From Kribbella steppae (GTDB lineage Bacteria; Actinomycetota; Actinomycetes; Propionibacteriales; Kribbellaceae), in contig NZ_SLWN01000006.1 of the NCBI RefSeq assembly GCF_004342025.1, positions 1 through 64,000 on the forward strand: a DNA stretch of 64,000 nt, written 5' to 3'. Within the stretch, counting starts at the first letter, position 1, and every line of letters begins with the position of its first letter. Position numbers and translations under genes: made by a program. The notes beneath the pieces are model-generated. The model was not told the DNA's origin. It searched no databases and saw nothing but the letters and a program-made list of their open reading frames with translations. Below, in pieces: positions 8,307-16,302 of this stretch.

Positions 8307-8365
8307 TGACGATATCGTCACTTTCGAGTCTACACTCAGTCAAGGCTTTTCTGAAGAAATCGTCA
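8307..8365. promoter_or_regulatory. Paired TetR operator boxes (copy B, divergent promoter)
   Basis: TGACGATATCGTCA at 8307-8320 is a perfect palindrome. TGAAGAAATCGTCA follows at 8352-8365, 45 bp downstream. They lie between the oxidase operon and tetR copy B and correspond to the boxes at 74-131, including the shared spacer word CTCAGTCAAG. Confidence 0.78.
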
Positions 8366-8430
8366 CTTCTGACCGCGCGGCGCTACGATAGGACGAGCTC
8401 ACCAACCGATGACGACGCCGAGGAACGACC

Positions 8431-9093
8431 ATGACGACCGCATCCACGCAACCGGGCAACCGACTCGATCGGCGCAAGGCCCGGACCCGCGCGGCTCTCA
8501 TCCGGGCGGCCCAGACGCTCATCGCCGAAGGCCGGACCAACGTCCCGATCCTGGAGATCACCAAGGCGGCCGACGTAGGGATGGGCTCCTTCTGCAACCA
8601 CTTCGAGACCAAGGAGCAGCTGTTCGACGCGGCCGTAGAGGCGGTGATGGATGCCTACGGCCAGCTTCTCGACCGGGTCACCGGGCGGATCGAGGATCCT
8701 GCGGAGGTGTTCGCCGCGAGCTTCCGGCTCACTGGACGGCTCCACCGTCGCGAGCCCGAGCTGAGCAAGGTGCTGCTCAACAACGCGCTGCAACTGCTGA
8801 CTGCAGCCAACGGCCTGGCCCCGCGGGCGCGTCGCGACATCGAGGCCGCGACCAAGTCCGGTCGTTTCGACGTCACAGACCTCGATCTTGCGGTCACCAT
8901 GGCTGCGGGCGCCCTCATCGCCCTCGGGCAGCTACTGCACGACCAGCCCGAGCGCGACGTCGACGAGACGACCGATCGGGTCACCGAGGACCTGCTGCGG
9001 ATGTTCGGTGTCCCGCGCCGGCAGGCGCGACAGATCTGCTCACTGCCACTTCCCGAGGTCGACGCAGCCGGGGACGACGGCTCAGCGGCCTGA
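8431..9093 (+). CDS. TetR-family repressor, copy B
   Basis: A 220-residue TetR/AcrR regulator of the same length as copy A at 194 and highly similar throughout, including the end RRQARQICSLPLPEVDAA. In the recognition helix region it reads MGSFCNHFETKEQLF: residue 55 is cysteine instead of the tyrosine of copy A, from a single TAC to TGC change. That tyrosine usually contacts the DNA backbone in TetR proteins, so copy B may bind more weakly or respond to oxidation. It lies upstream of phaC/phaZ, with operator boxes on both sides. It is likely the main repressor of the PHA genes. Confidence 0.9.
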   Translation: MTTASTQPGNRLDRRKARTRAALIRAAQTLIAEGRTNVPILEITKAADVGMGSFCNHFETKEQLFDAAVEAVMDAYGQLLDRVTGRIEDPAEVFAASFRLTGRLHRREPELSKVLLNNALQLLTAANGLAPRARRDIEAATKSGRFDVTDLDLAVTMAAGALIALGQLLHDQPERDVDETTDRVTEDLLRMFGVPRRQARQICSLPLPEVDAAGDDGSAA

Positions 9094-9190
9094 CTACTTG
9101 TGGGCAGGATCCTCTGGTCCTGACGCTAGACCTTCTGGCGTCGTCTGATGCCCTGACACGCTTGGGACCCCACAAGAGTGACAGATCACA

Positions 9191-9204
9191 TGACGAAATC
9201 GTCA
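9191..9204. promoter_or_regulatory. TetR operator box upstream of phaC
   Basis: A single box TGACGAAATCGTCA lies 87 bp before the phaC start codon, in the gap after tetR copy B. It matches the consensus of the other eight sites and is the only unpaired one. It implies direct control of the phaC-phaZ unit. Confidence 0.72.
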
Positions 9205-9291
9205 GTACCGGCGGTATTGTTCACCTGTGGGTGGTCCCACCAATGGGCATCCCAGCACCGTCGTCACGTGTGACCGCGAGGAGATCTTCCG

Positions 9292-10983
9292 ATGAGCAGC
9301 GCCACTACCTCCAGGCTCGCCGAGACCGCCGCTCCGCCCGACGCTCTTCTGGTCGGTGCCGCGCTGGGCCCGGTCCGCCGATTCGCCCCCGATATTTCCA
9401 CGGCGAAGTGGGCGGCCTCGCTCGCCCGCAAGCCGAGGACCACCGCGCGGCGGCTGCGCGAGCTGGGTATCGAGGCCGGCCGCGTGCTCAGCGGGACCTC
9501 GACCTTGGCGCCCCAGCGCGGGGACCGCCGGTTCACCGATGTCGCCTGGACCGAGAACCCGCTGCTGAGGCGGCTGGTCCAGCTGTACCTCGCCGGGAGT
9601 TGGACCGCCGGGCAGTTGGTGACGGAGGCCGACCTCGAGCCGCGCGACCGCAAGCGCGTGCAGTTCTTCCTGGAGAACCTCGTCGAGGCGCTTGCTCCGA
9701 GCAACGTCCCGTTGGTGAACCCGGGCTCCGCCAAGGCGGTGATCGACACCGCGGGGCTCAGCCTGGTGCGCGGGGGGAGGCAGCTCGTGCAGGACCTGGC
9801 CACGGCCCCCCGCGTGCCGGAGATGGTCGACGGCAGCGGCTTCGCGCTGGGCGAGAACATCGCCGCGACGCCCGGTGGGGTCGTGTTCCGCACCGAGGTG
9901 CTGGAGCTGATCCAGTACGCGCCGCAGACGGACGAGGTCTACGAGGTGCCGGTGCTGGTGGTTCCCCCGACGATCAACAAGTTCTATGCCGTCGACCTCG
10001 CGCCGGAGCGGAGCCTCGTCGAGCACGGCGTGCGCCAGGGACGGCAGATGTTCGTCATCTCCTGGCGGAACCCGGACTCGCGGCATGCTTCCTGGAACTT
10101 CGATACCTACGTTCGTGCGGTCCTCGACGCGCTCGAGGCCGTCGAGGAGATCACGGGCAGCGCGCGGACGGTGCTCGGCGGCGTCTGTTCCGGCGGCCTC
10201 TTGGCAAGTATTGCGGCGGCGTACCTGGCCGGGATCGGCCGGCAGGACCGACTCGCGGCGCTCTGCTTGGCGGTGACCGTCATCGACAACCACGATGCCG
10301 GGACGGCGTCGGCCCTTGTCGACGAGCGGTTGGCGAGCCTGGCCAAAGCCAAGTCGGCACGCAAGGGGTACCTCGACGGACGCGACTTGGCCGAGGTGTT
10401 CGCGTGGCTGCGCCCCGGCGACCTGGTGTGGAACTACTGGGTGAACAACTACCTGTTCGGGAAGCGGCCACCGGCGTTCGACATCCTGTTCTGGAACTCC
10501 GACACGACTCGGATGACCGCCGCACTGCACGCCGACTTCATCGACCTTGCGATGCAGAACTTCCTGACCAGACCCGGAGCCCTCACGGTCCTCGGCGTGC
10601 CGATCGACCTCGGGAAGATCACCGTCGACTCCTACGTGGTGGCCGGCATCACTGACCACATCACCCCGTGGGAGAACTGCTACCGCAGCGCACAACTGTT
10701 CGGCGGGACCACGCGCTTCGTGCTGTCCACCAGTGGACACATCGCTGCCCTGGTCAACCCCCCGGGCAACCCGAAGGCGTCCTACCACAGAGGCGACGAC
10801 CTGACGTCCGACGCCAAGAGCTGGCTCAAGGGCTCAGACGTCCACCAAGGCACCTGGTGGACCGACCTCGGCCTGTGGCTGAACGACCGCTCGGGTGACC
10901 GGAAGCCGGCTCCCGAGGAGCTGGGCTCCCCGAGCCTGGCCATGCTCGCAGAGGCCCCAGGTAGCTACGTCTTCGACAAGTGA
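9292..10983 (+). CDS. phaC: Polyhydroxyalkanoate synthase (PhaC-like), copy 1
   Basis: A 563-residue PHA polymerase of the long single-subunit type. The PhaC N-terminal domain covers about residues 70-240 (RFTDVAWTENPLLRRLVQLY). The alpha/beta hydrolase domain has the lipase-like box GGVCSGG with nucleophile Cys299, acid Asp455 in GITDHITPW and His483 in SGHIAALVNPPGNPK. It joins hydroxyacyl-CoA units into storage polyester at the granule surface. GAGGAG precedes the ATG. phaZ follows after 10 nt, and a phasin-like gene lies 1.2 kb on. A second synthase at 45968 shares its architecture. Confidence 0.93.
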   Translation: MSSATTSRLAETAAPPDALLVGAALGPVRRFAPDISTAKWAASLARKPRTTARRLRELGIEAGRVLSGTSTLAPQRGDRRFTDVAWTENPLLRRLVQLYLAGSWTAGQLVTEADLEPRDRKRVQFFLENLVEALAPSNVPLVNPGSAKAVIDTAGLSLVRGGRQLVQDLATAPRVPEMVDGSGFALGENIAATPGGVVFRTEVLELIQYAPQTDEVYEVPVLVVPPTINKFYAVDLAPERSLVEHGVRQGRQMFVISWRNPDSRHASWNFDTYVRAVLDALEAVEEITGSARTVLGGVCSGGLLASIAAAYLAGIGRQDRLAALCLAVTVIDNHDAGTASALVDERLASLAKAKSARKGYLDGRDLAEVFAWLRPGDLVWNYWVNNYLFGKRPPAFDILFWNSDTTRMTAALHADFIDLAMQNFLTRPGALTVLGVPIDLGKITVDSYVVAGITDHITPWENCYRSAQLFGGTTRFVLSTSGHIAALVNPPGNPKASYHRGDDLTSDAKSWLKGSDVHQGTWWTDLGLWLNDRSGDRKPAPEELGSPSLAMLAEAPGSYVFDK

Positions 10984-10993
10984 CACCACGCCG

Positions 10994-11824
10994 ATGACCG
11001 AGTTCCGGCGAATCCGTGTGCTCGGCCACGGGGTGCGGGTGGCGGTGCGGCCGGGCATCGGAGCCGGCCCGCCATTGTTGGTCTGCAACGGAATCGGGGC
11101 CAGCCTCGACCTGCTCCAGCCGTTCGTCGACCGGGTCGACCCCCGCATCGAGGTGGTCCGGTTCGACGTCCCTGGCGTCGGTGGATCCCCGACACCCAAG
11201 TCCCCCTACAACTTCGCACTGCTGGCATGCTTCGTCGGGCGGCTCCTCGATGAGCTCGGCCACGACAGGTTCGATGCCCTCGGGATCTCCTGGGGCGGCG
11301 GCCTCGCCCAGCAACTGGCCTTCCAGAATCCGCGTCGTTGCCGAAGGCTGGTACTTGTCAGCACCGGAACCGGCATGCTCATGGTGCCCGCCCGCCTCAG
11401 CGTGCTGAGCAAGATGCTCACACTGCGGCGCTACCGCGACCCGGAATATGCCAAAGCCATCGCGTCCGAGCTCTATGGAGGGCGGATGCGCCGGCAGCCC
11501 GACGAGGTGAGGCGCGTGCTGTACGAGCCGGAGCGCTTCGGAGCCAGAGCCGGCTACTACCTGCAACTCCTCGCCGGCGTCGGCTGGACGAGCCTCCCGG
11601 CCCTGCCACTCATCCGGCAACCCACCTTGATCCTCGCCGGGAACGACGACCCCATGATTCCGCTGGTCAACGCGCGGATCATGCATTCGTTGCTGCCCAA
11701 CGGGTCTCTTCACGTCTTCGACGACGGCCACCTCGGGCTCCTCACCTCCGCCGACGAGCTCGGCCCGCTCGTCTCGCGCTTCCTGACGTCCCCGAGAGGC
11801 GAGCGAGCCACGTCGAGAAGCTGA
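10994..11824 (+). CDS. phaZ: Intracellular PHA depolymerase (PhaZ-like), copy 1
   Basis: A 276-residue alpha/beta hydrolase with the nucleophile elbow GISWGG (Ser99), the pattern of medium-chain-length PHA depolymerases, followed by GLAQQLAFQNP. The acid is probably Asp in LILAGNDDPMIP, and the His lies in DDGHLGLL. It should release hydroxy fatty acids from stored polymer. The gene starts 10 nt after the phaC stop, so synthesis and turnover are made together. The start at 10994 is chosen because a longer upstream frame would lie inside phaC. A homologue is at 45181. Confidence 0.88.
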   Translation: MTEFRRIRVLGHGVRVAVRPGIGAGPPLLVCNGIGASLDLLQPFVDRVDPRIEVVRFDVPGVGGSPTPKSPYNFALLACFVGRLLDELGHDRFDALGISWGGGLAQQLAFQNPRRCRRLVLVSTGTGMLMVPARLSVLSKMLTLRRYRDPEYAKAIASELYGGRMRRQPDEVRRVLYEPERFGARAGYYLQLLAGVGWTSLPALPLIRQPTLILAGNDDPMIPLVNARIMHSLLPNGSLHVFDDGHLGLLTSADELGPLVSRFLTSPRGERATSRS

Positions 11825-11869
11825 CGCTCGCCGGCCCGTTGCGCAGCGGTCGAGCGCGATGTCCACGAT

Positions 11870-12065
11870 CATGTCGTTGTGGCCGCCGACCCAGGCTGCG
11901 GCGGCAGACCTCCTGCAGGATCGAGCGCACGTTCACGCCGTACGCCGCCTAGGCCCGCTCGGCGTGCTGGACGAAGCTCGGATGGACGCCCGCATAACAC
12001 CAGGGCGAGCATCTCGCAGTCCACCTGGGCTGTTCCCGACCATAGTTAACTGAGGATTTCGTCAT
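11870..12065 (-). pseudogene. Decayed unknown gene, copy B
   Basis: The minus strand begins MTKSSVN at 12065, exactly as the gene at 996-1408. A large internal part is missing, and it then resumes with VDCEMLA, a frameshift, YAGVHPSFVQHAERA, an in-frame TAG, and AAYGVNVRSILQE. These blocks match copy A (YAVVCSSFLRHAERAAATYG). It is the second remnant of the same gene, and both are broken near the same codon. The left boundary is approximate. The start codon again overlaps an operator box. Confidence 0.6.
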
Positions 12066-12113
12066 GTCTTCGCGCTAGCGGGTTGACCGGCTGCAGTACT
12101 GACGATATCGTCA
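12051..12113. promoter_or_regulatory. Paired TetR operator boxes before the phasin-like gene
   Basis: TGAGGATTTCGTCA at 12051-12064 and TGACGATATCGTCA at 12100-12113, 49 bp apart, are identical in sequence and spacing to the pair at 1394-1456. TTGACC at 12083-12088 may be the -35 element, with the second box over the -10 region. They precede the intact phasin-like gene by 58 bp. Confidence 0.78.
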
Positions 12114-12170
12114 CTACTGCAGATACATTACAAGTGCCCTCATCGGGCCGGAAACCAAAGGTGGTAGCTC

Positions 12171-12617
12171 ATGACGCAGCACACGAATTTCTCCACGCGG
12201 CTGGACGACCTGCAGAAGCGGGTTGTGACGGCCAGGTCGGCGGTGCAGACGGCCGCGACTGAGTCCGACGCGCAACTCAAGGAGCGGATCGATCAGGCCC
12301 AGTCCCACCTGGACCAGTCAGTTCAGAACGCACGGCAGGAGGTCTCGCAGACCGCCGAGGGCGCTCGGGCGAAGTGGGCGCAGGTAAGGGCTGATGCCGC
12401 GGCCAAGATGAGCGACGTCAAGGCGAACATGGACAAGCGGACTCACCAGGTGGACGCCAAGGTCGCCGCGAAAGACGCGAACTGGGCAGAAGCTGACGCG
12501 GCCGAAGCCCTCGACTTCGCCGACTGGGCGGTCGAGAACGCGCAGCTGGCCATCCTCGACGCCATCCACGCCCGCGCCTACGCCGACAAGCTTGCCAAGG
12601 CCGCAGACAACTCGTAG
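12171..12617 (+). CDS. Phasin-like granule-associated protein
   Basis: A 148-residue protein, almost entirely alpha-helical and rich in Ala, Gln, Lys and Asp, with heptad-like repeats from residue 10 to 110 (for example ERIDQAQSHLDQSVQNARQE). It lacks a signal peptide or membrane segment. Coiled-coil proteins of this size next to phaC and phaZ are typically phasins that coat PHA granules. The assignment rests on composition and context, not on a recognised domain. The operator pair upstream places it under TetR control. A 41-codon remnant of its paralogue is at 1518. Confidence 0.65.
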   Translation: MTQHTNFSTRLDDLQKRVVTARSAVQTAATESDAQLKERIDQAQSHLDQSVQNARQEVSQTAEGARAKWAQVRADAAAKMSDVKANMDKRTHQVDAKVAAKDANWAEADAAEALDFADWAVENAQLAILDAIHARAYADKLAKAADNS

Positions 12618-12619
12618 TT

Positions 12620-12636
12620 CACCAGTGGGACTGGTG
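12620..12636 (+). terminator. Small hairpin after phasin-like gene
   Basis: CACCAGT, a GGG loop and ACTGGTG form a 7-bp perfect stem beginning 2 nt after the phasin-like stop codon. There is no T-run. It may be a weak terminator or a 3'-end stabiliser. Confidence 0.4.
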
Positions 12637-12735
12637 GTCAGGAAGCCCTAGTTCTCCTTACAGCACTCGCGCCGCCGCGGGCAGGAATGGTCAACGGCCT
12701 GCCCGGCGGCGGCATCACGCGGAAGGAAGTTTGCA

Positions 12736-12939
12736 ATGACTAATGATCTGAAGACCCCGGACCCGCTGCCCGACACGCTCCGGGCCGGCGCCCAGGACGC
12801 GTCGGCGGTCAAGGTGCACGACCTCGCCTGGCTGGAGTTCGAGAAGCCGGGTCTGGACCGGGACGAGGTCGACCAAGCAGCAGGCAAGGCTGTTGTCGAC
12901 GCATTCACCATTCCCTGGAAGTCGGAGATCCAGCCATGA
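12736..12939 (+). CDS. 67-residue remnant, possibly of a VOC-family protein
   Basis: A short frame whose middle reads VKVHDLAWLEFEKPGLDRDE, a stretch typical of the start of vicinal-oxygen-chelate (glyoxalase/extradiol) proteins. The end, DAFTIPWKSEIQP, looks like a C-terminus, as if the middle of the gene had been deleted in frame. A ribosome binding site (GGAAGG) lies upstream, and the stop overlaps the ATG of the DoxX-like gene. It may still be translated but is too short to fold as a full VOC domain. It could instead be a genuine small protein. Confidence 0.45.
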   Translation: MTNDLKTPDPLPDTLRAGAQDASAVKVHDLAWLEFEKPGLDRDEVDQAAGKAVVDAFTIPWKSEIQP

Positions 12940-13208
12940 CTACCCCGCTCGTCGTTTCCTCGGCCGCGCTCATCGCTGTCCCCTTTGCGGTGCTGGGCAC
13001 AAGCAAGATCCGAGCCGTTCCATCGATGCAGGCCCGGGCCGCGCAGGTCGGTTTCAGTGTCGGTGCCTACCAGCGCATCGGGGTCCTGGAGGTCGCGGGT
13101 GCCGCAGGAGTGATGCTCGGCCTCGCGATGCCCCCGCTCGGCCTGCTCGCCGCGGCGGGTTTGCTGCTTCTCGTGGCCTATCTGTGGCTCGCCTTCGGCG
13201 AGATCTGA
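12936..13208 (+). CDS. DoxX-like small membrane protein
   Basis: A 90-residue protein with about three hydrophobic helices: residues 5-22, 48-65 and 68-88. The linker KIRAVPSMQARAAQVGFSVG followed by YQRIGVLEVAGA is characteristic of the DoxX-like family. Usual members have four helices and about 120 residues, so the C-terminus may be lost. It overlaps the preceding frame by ATGA and is followed 13 nt later by the truncated ligase. Confidence 0.6.
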   Translation: MTTPLVVSSAALIAVPFAVLGTSKIRAVPSMQARAAQVGFSVGAYQRIGVLEVAGAAGVMLGLAMPPLGLLAAAGLLLLVAYLWLAFGEI

Positions 13209-13221
13209 TGAAGAGGCCGAC

Positions 13222-13911
13222 ATGACCAACCTCAGCCAGAACCTGACCGAGTCCGCTTCGATGTATCCGCACCACCCGGCCGTCCGGATGGATGACCACG
13301 TGCTGACGTACGCGGCCCTGGACGACGCCGCGTCCCGGATGGTCACACTGCTGCGGGGCAGCGGGTTGGAGCCTGGCGACCGTGTCGGGCTGATGCTTCC
13401 GAACGTACAGTTCGCGATCTCGTACTACGGCGTCATCCGGGCCGGCGGGGTCGTCGTGCCGATGAACCCGCTGCTCAAGGAGCGCGAGGTGGAGTACTAC
13501 CTCCGCGACTCCGGCGCCAAACTGCTGCTGGCCTGGCATGACTGTGCCGCCGAGGCGGAGGCAGGTGCGAAGGCCGCAGGCCCCGACTGCCTGGCGGTCG
13601 CGCCCGGGGACTGGGACTTCCAAGCCGCGCTGGCGGCGACACCGCCCGCGACCGACCCAGTCAACCGGTCCGACGACGACATCGCGGTAATCCTCTACAC
13701 CTCCGGCGCCACCGGCAAGCCGAAGCGCGCCGAGCTCACGCACGGTCGCCTGAACCGCAACCAGGCGGTGACCGCACGGGCCCTGATCAACGCCGCCAGG
13801 GTTCTCAGCGGCGAGCGGACAGGGACACGATCCACCCCACCCGCGCTGCTGCCGCGCTTGCCGACACCGACGCCTCGCAGGCCAGCCCCGGTACAGCTGA
13901 GACAGCCATAG
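13222..13911 (+). pseudogene. Truncated acyl-CoA ligase (AMP-binding) gene
   Basis: The first 195 or so residues follow the intact acyl-CoA ligase at 47644-49149 closely (MTNLSQNLTESASMYPHHPA, then PGDRVGLMLPNVQ and LLKEREVEYYLRDS). The AMP-binding loop is present as YTSGATGKPKRAELTH. Homology stops after VTARALIN, and the frame continues into a proline/arginine-rich tail to residue 229. About 300 residues, including the adenylation core and C-terminal lid, are missing, so it cannot be active. It is probably the relic of a fadD-type gene once belonging to the copy B PHA cluster. Confidence 0.8.
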
Positions 13912-14403
13912 CGACGTGTTCGGCGGCAGCCTGGCTCCGTCATCGCCGGTGCGCTTCTATCCGGTCCAGGACGGTCGCGCCCAGCCACTGGCCAGCGAGC
14001 AGGGCATAGGTCCCCGGCTCATTTGCCCGCGCTCATCAGTACTCCGCGACCAGATCCGGGTGATGGGGCGTCTCGGCGGTACGATCCCGCCCCGGTTTCC
14101 GAGCCGCGACGCGATCGGAGGATGGTCGGCCTCCACACTGCTGCGAGGCGACCTCCTCGACCGGGCTGCACTTGCACGGGGTTCCTCGGTCTGGTCGAGA
14201 GGCTCGGGCTCGAGCTGATCGAGGATCGGCGCCTGTCGCCGACCTGAGCGGCGGGGTGTCGCGCCTGCGGCTAGCGTTCGGCGGCGCCGCCGCTGCTGGG
14301 GTGGCCGTAGGCGCTGACCGCCAGGTTCGGTCTAGCCTTGGTCTAGCTGGGTGCTGCGCTCACACCTCACGTCCGAACACCATTGAATCGAAGGATCCTC
14401 CCC
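13912..14403. other. Intergenic stretch without a recognisable gene
   Basis: No frame here has convincing coding character or a ribosome binding site. A short direct repeat GGTCTAGC occurs at about 14328 and 14339, just before the PAP2 gene. This is probably eroded sequence behind the truncated ligase. Confidence 0.5.
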
Positions 14404-15066
14404 ATGTCCTCCAGTGCTGGCACACAGCAACAGAGCGTCGCGGACGCGCTGGCGCAGCGGGTCGAGGCGCGGCGGGGCGCCGAATCCGTGTGGGTCGAGA
14501 GGTTGCGTGAGCTGGGGGCGGTGGACCGGGCGGTGTATGAGGTTGTGGCGGATACCCCCACCCCGGAGCTGGACAGCCCCGTTCGCCGGCTCTCGAACGC
14601 GGCGAACTACTCGCGGCTGTGGCTTGGTCTCGCCGCCGTGATCGCCGTGTTCGGTGGCAGGCGTGGACGCCGCGCGGCGCTGGAGGGCGTGCTGGCGATC
14701 GGGGTGACCTCGGCGACCGTCAATCTCGGCATGAAGCCGCTTGCCCAGCGGCGGCGCCCGGATCGCGCTGGCCACGACCTGTATGCGGCTCGCCGTGTGT
14801 CGATGCCGGAATCCGACTCATTCCCGTCCGGCCACGCCGCGTCGGCGTTCGCGTTCGCCTACGCGGTCGGCCGGCACCTGCCAGGGCTGGCCGTGCCGAT
14901 CCGGTTGCTGGCGGGCGGCGTCGCCTACTCGCGAGTCCACACTGGCGTGCACTATCCGGGTGACGTGATCATCGGTTCCATCGTGGGGGCCGGAACCGCA
15001 GCGACAGTCGCTGCAGGATGCGACCGCATCTACCGACTGCAGGACGCGAACCGCGAACGTGTGTAA
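14404..15066 (+). CDS. PAP2-family membrane phosphatase
   Basis: A 220-residue protein with the three PAP2 signature motifs in order: KPLAQRRRP (about residue 108), PSGHA (about 142) and SRVHTGVHYPGD (about 178). Hydrophobic helices lie between them. It should dephosphorylate a lipid phosphate such as phosphatidate or undecaprenyl diphosphate at the membrane. The ATG at 14404 is supported by AAGGA upstream. It converges on a lipid kinase gene 36 bp away, so kinase and phosphatase of lipid metabolism lie side by side. Confidence 0.88.
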   Translation: MSSSAGTQQQSVADALAQRVEARRGAESVWVERLRELGAVDRAVYEVVADTPTPELDSPVRRLSNAANYSRLWLGLAAVIAVFGGRRGRRAALEGVLAIGVTSATVNLGMKPLAQRRRPDRAGHDLYAARRVSMPESDSFPSGHAASAFAFAYAVGRHLPGLAVPIRLLAGGVAYSRVHTGVHYPGDVIIGSIVGAGTAATVAAGCDRIYRLQDANRERV

Positions 15067-15102
15067 CCGGCAGACCTGACGGGCCCGCACCTTCTCGGCG
15101 TA

Positions 15103-16071
15103 TCAGCCCTCTGGCAGCGGACGCGTTTGTCTGGGAGGCGATAACGGCGCAGATGGTGGCCTGCCTTGATGGCGGGGCGAGATTCGGACTCGCAGAGCCC
15201 TGGGCCGGATGGTGAACTGCAGCGGCGGGCTTAGATCGATCGCCTCGCCATCGATCCCGGCGTGTACCGGTGGCAGCGCGCTGACGTCCAGACGTGGCGC
15301 GCTCCACGCTCGCCCTGGAGTGTGGGGGCCAGCCCGCGGGGGGTGCGGGGCAGCGCTGGGTGCGTCGAGAACGATGATCCCGAGTCGGCCGCTGTCGAGG
15401 GCCGGTCGGGCACCGGGCGTCAGCGGGCGATCGAGCGTGTAGGGGTTGTTCGACACGAGCACAACCGCGAGATGCTGGTGCTCGCGCCCCATTTCGTCAA
15501 CCAGGCGCAATGCCGGCACCTCTGCGCCCGGGCCCAGCACTTTCTCGGCGGTCTCCAGGAGCGTCCGCATCTTGGCATCGCGGTAGCCGGGACTGCGGAC
15601 GGCGTCGCCGTAGATACCGAGCGAGACGTTGTTGAGAAACAGGCGGCCATTCACGTCCGCCACGTCGATCAGGCGCTCGATCCCCCCTGTGAACGCGTCG
15701 AGCGCGCCGAGCACATCGTGCGGATCCACCCCGAGGTCGCGAGCGAAGTGGTTGCGCGTCCCGGCCGGCACGCACACGAACGGAAGCCCATGCGTGGCGG
15801 CCGCCGCGGCCACGACCGCCAGCGACCCGTCGCCACCGGCAACCCCCAGCGCGTCCGCACCATTGGCAACGGCTTCCCGGGCTAGCGCTTCGAGGCTCTG
15901 GCCTGGCGCAAAGATGACGGTCTCAATCCCTCGGTCGCGCGCCCGCTCCGCAACCTCAGCGCGTGCGGCCGTGCCCCCGCCCGATCTCGGGTTGACAAAC
16001 AACACCGGCCGTTGCGGGGGATCCGAGGACCGCCGGCCAGGACCCGACAGCTCCGACACCATCCACTGCAT
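15103..16071 (-). CDS. Diacylglycerol kinase-family lipid kinase
   Basis: A 322-residue protein with NPRSGGG near residue 28 and GGDGSLAVV around residue 79, the nucleotide-binding motifs of the DAGK catalytic domain, followed by PAGTRNHFARDLG. The C-terminal half is the beta-rich domain (AGIDGEAIDLSPP). The last 40 residues are rich in Pro and Arg and are probably disordered. It likely phosphorylates diacylglycerol or a related lipid alcohol. Its gene faces the PAP2 phosphatase. Confidence 0.87.
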   Translation of the reverse strand: MQWMVSELSGPGRRSSDPPQRPVLFVNPRSGGGTAARAEVAERARDRGIETVIFAPGQSLEALAREAVANGADALGVAGGDGSLAVVAAAAATHGLPFVCVPAGTRNHFARDLGVDPHDVLGALDAFTGGIERLIDVADVNGRLFLNNVSLGIYGDAVRSPGYRDAKMRTLLETAEKVLGPGAEVPALRLVDEMGREHQHLAVVLVSNNPYTLDRPLTPGARPALDSGRLGIIVLDAPSAAPHPPRAGPHTPGRAWSAPRLDVSALPPVHAGIDGEAIDLSPPLQFTIRPRALRVRISPRHQGRPPSAPLSPPRQTRPLPEG

Positions 16072-16235
16072 TCTCGCGCAACGACGGTAAGCGTGCTAGT
16101 CGCAAATCACCTGCCATCGATGACGGGATCCCGGCCCCTGGTGATCACGGCCCCGGTGAGAAGCGGCAGGCCGAACAGCAGGACCCGCCAGGTGACCTTC
16201 TGCTGGAACATCTGGCCCTCCTGATCCCGGAAAGC

Positions 16236-16252
16236 TGTATGCTCGTCATACA
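16236..16252. promoter_or_regulatory. GntR operator box before aldehyde dehydrogenase
   Basis: TGTATG-CTCGT-CATACA is a perfect 6-bp inverted repeat with a 5-bp spacer, 50 bp upstream of the aldehyde dehydrogenase start. It is the clearest match to the box found before most units of the catabolic island. Confidence 0.72.
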
Positions 16253-16302
16253 ATCAGTCCGTCTTACGGACGGTCAACAGCCGATCCGAAGGGGAGACCT
16301 TC

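Noticed and set aside
9262..9273. GTCAC-GT-GTGAC symmetry before phaC as an operator
   Set aside because: The centre is not symmetric and the motif does not recur at the other regulated promoters.
9202..10788. 528-codon minus-strand frame opposite phaC
   Set aside because: phaC on the plus strand has the full catalytic triad; the opposite frame shows no family pattern.
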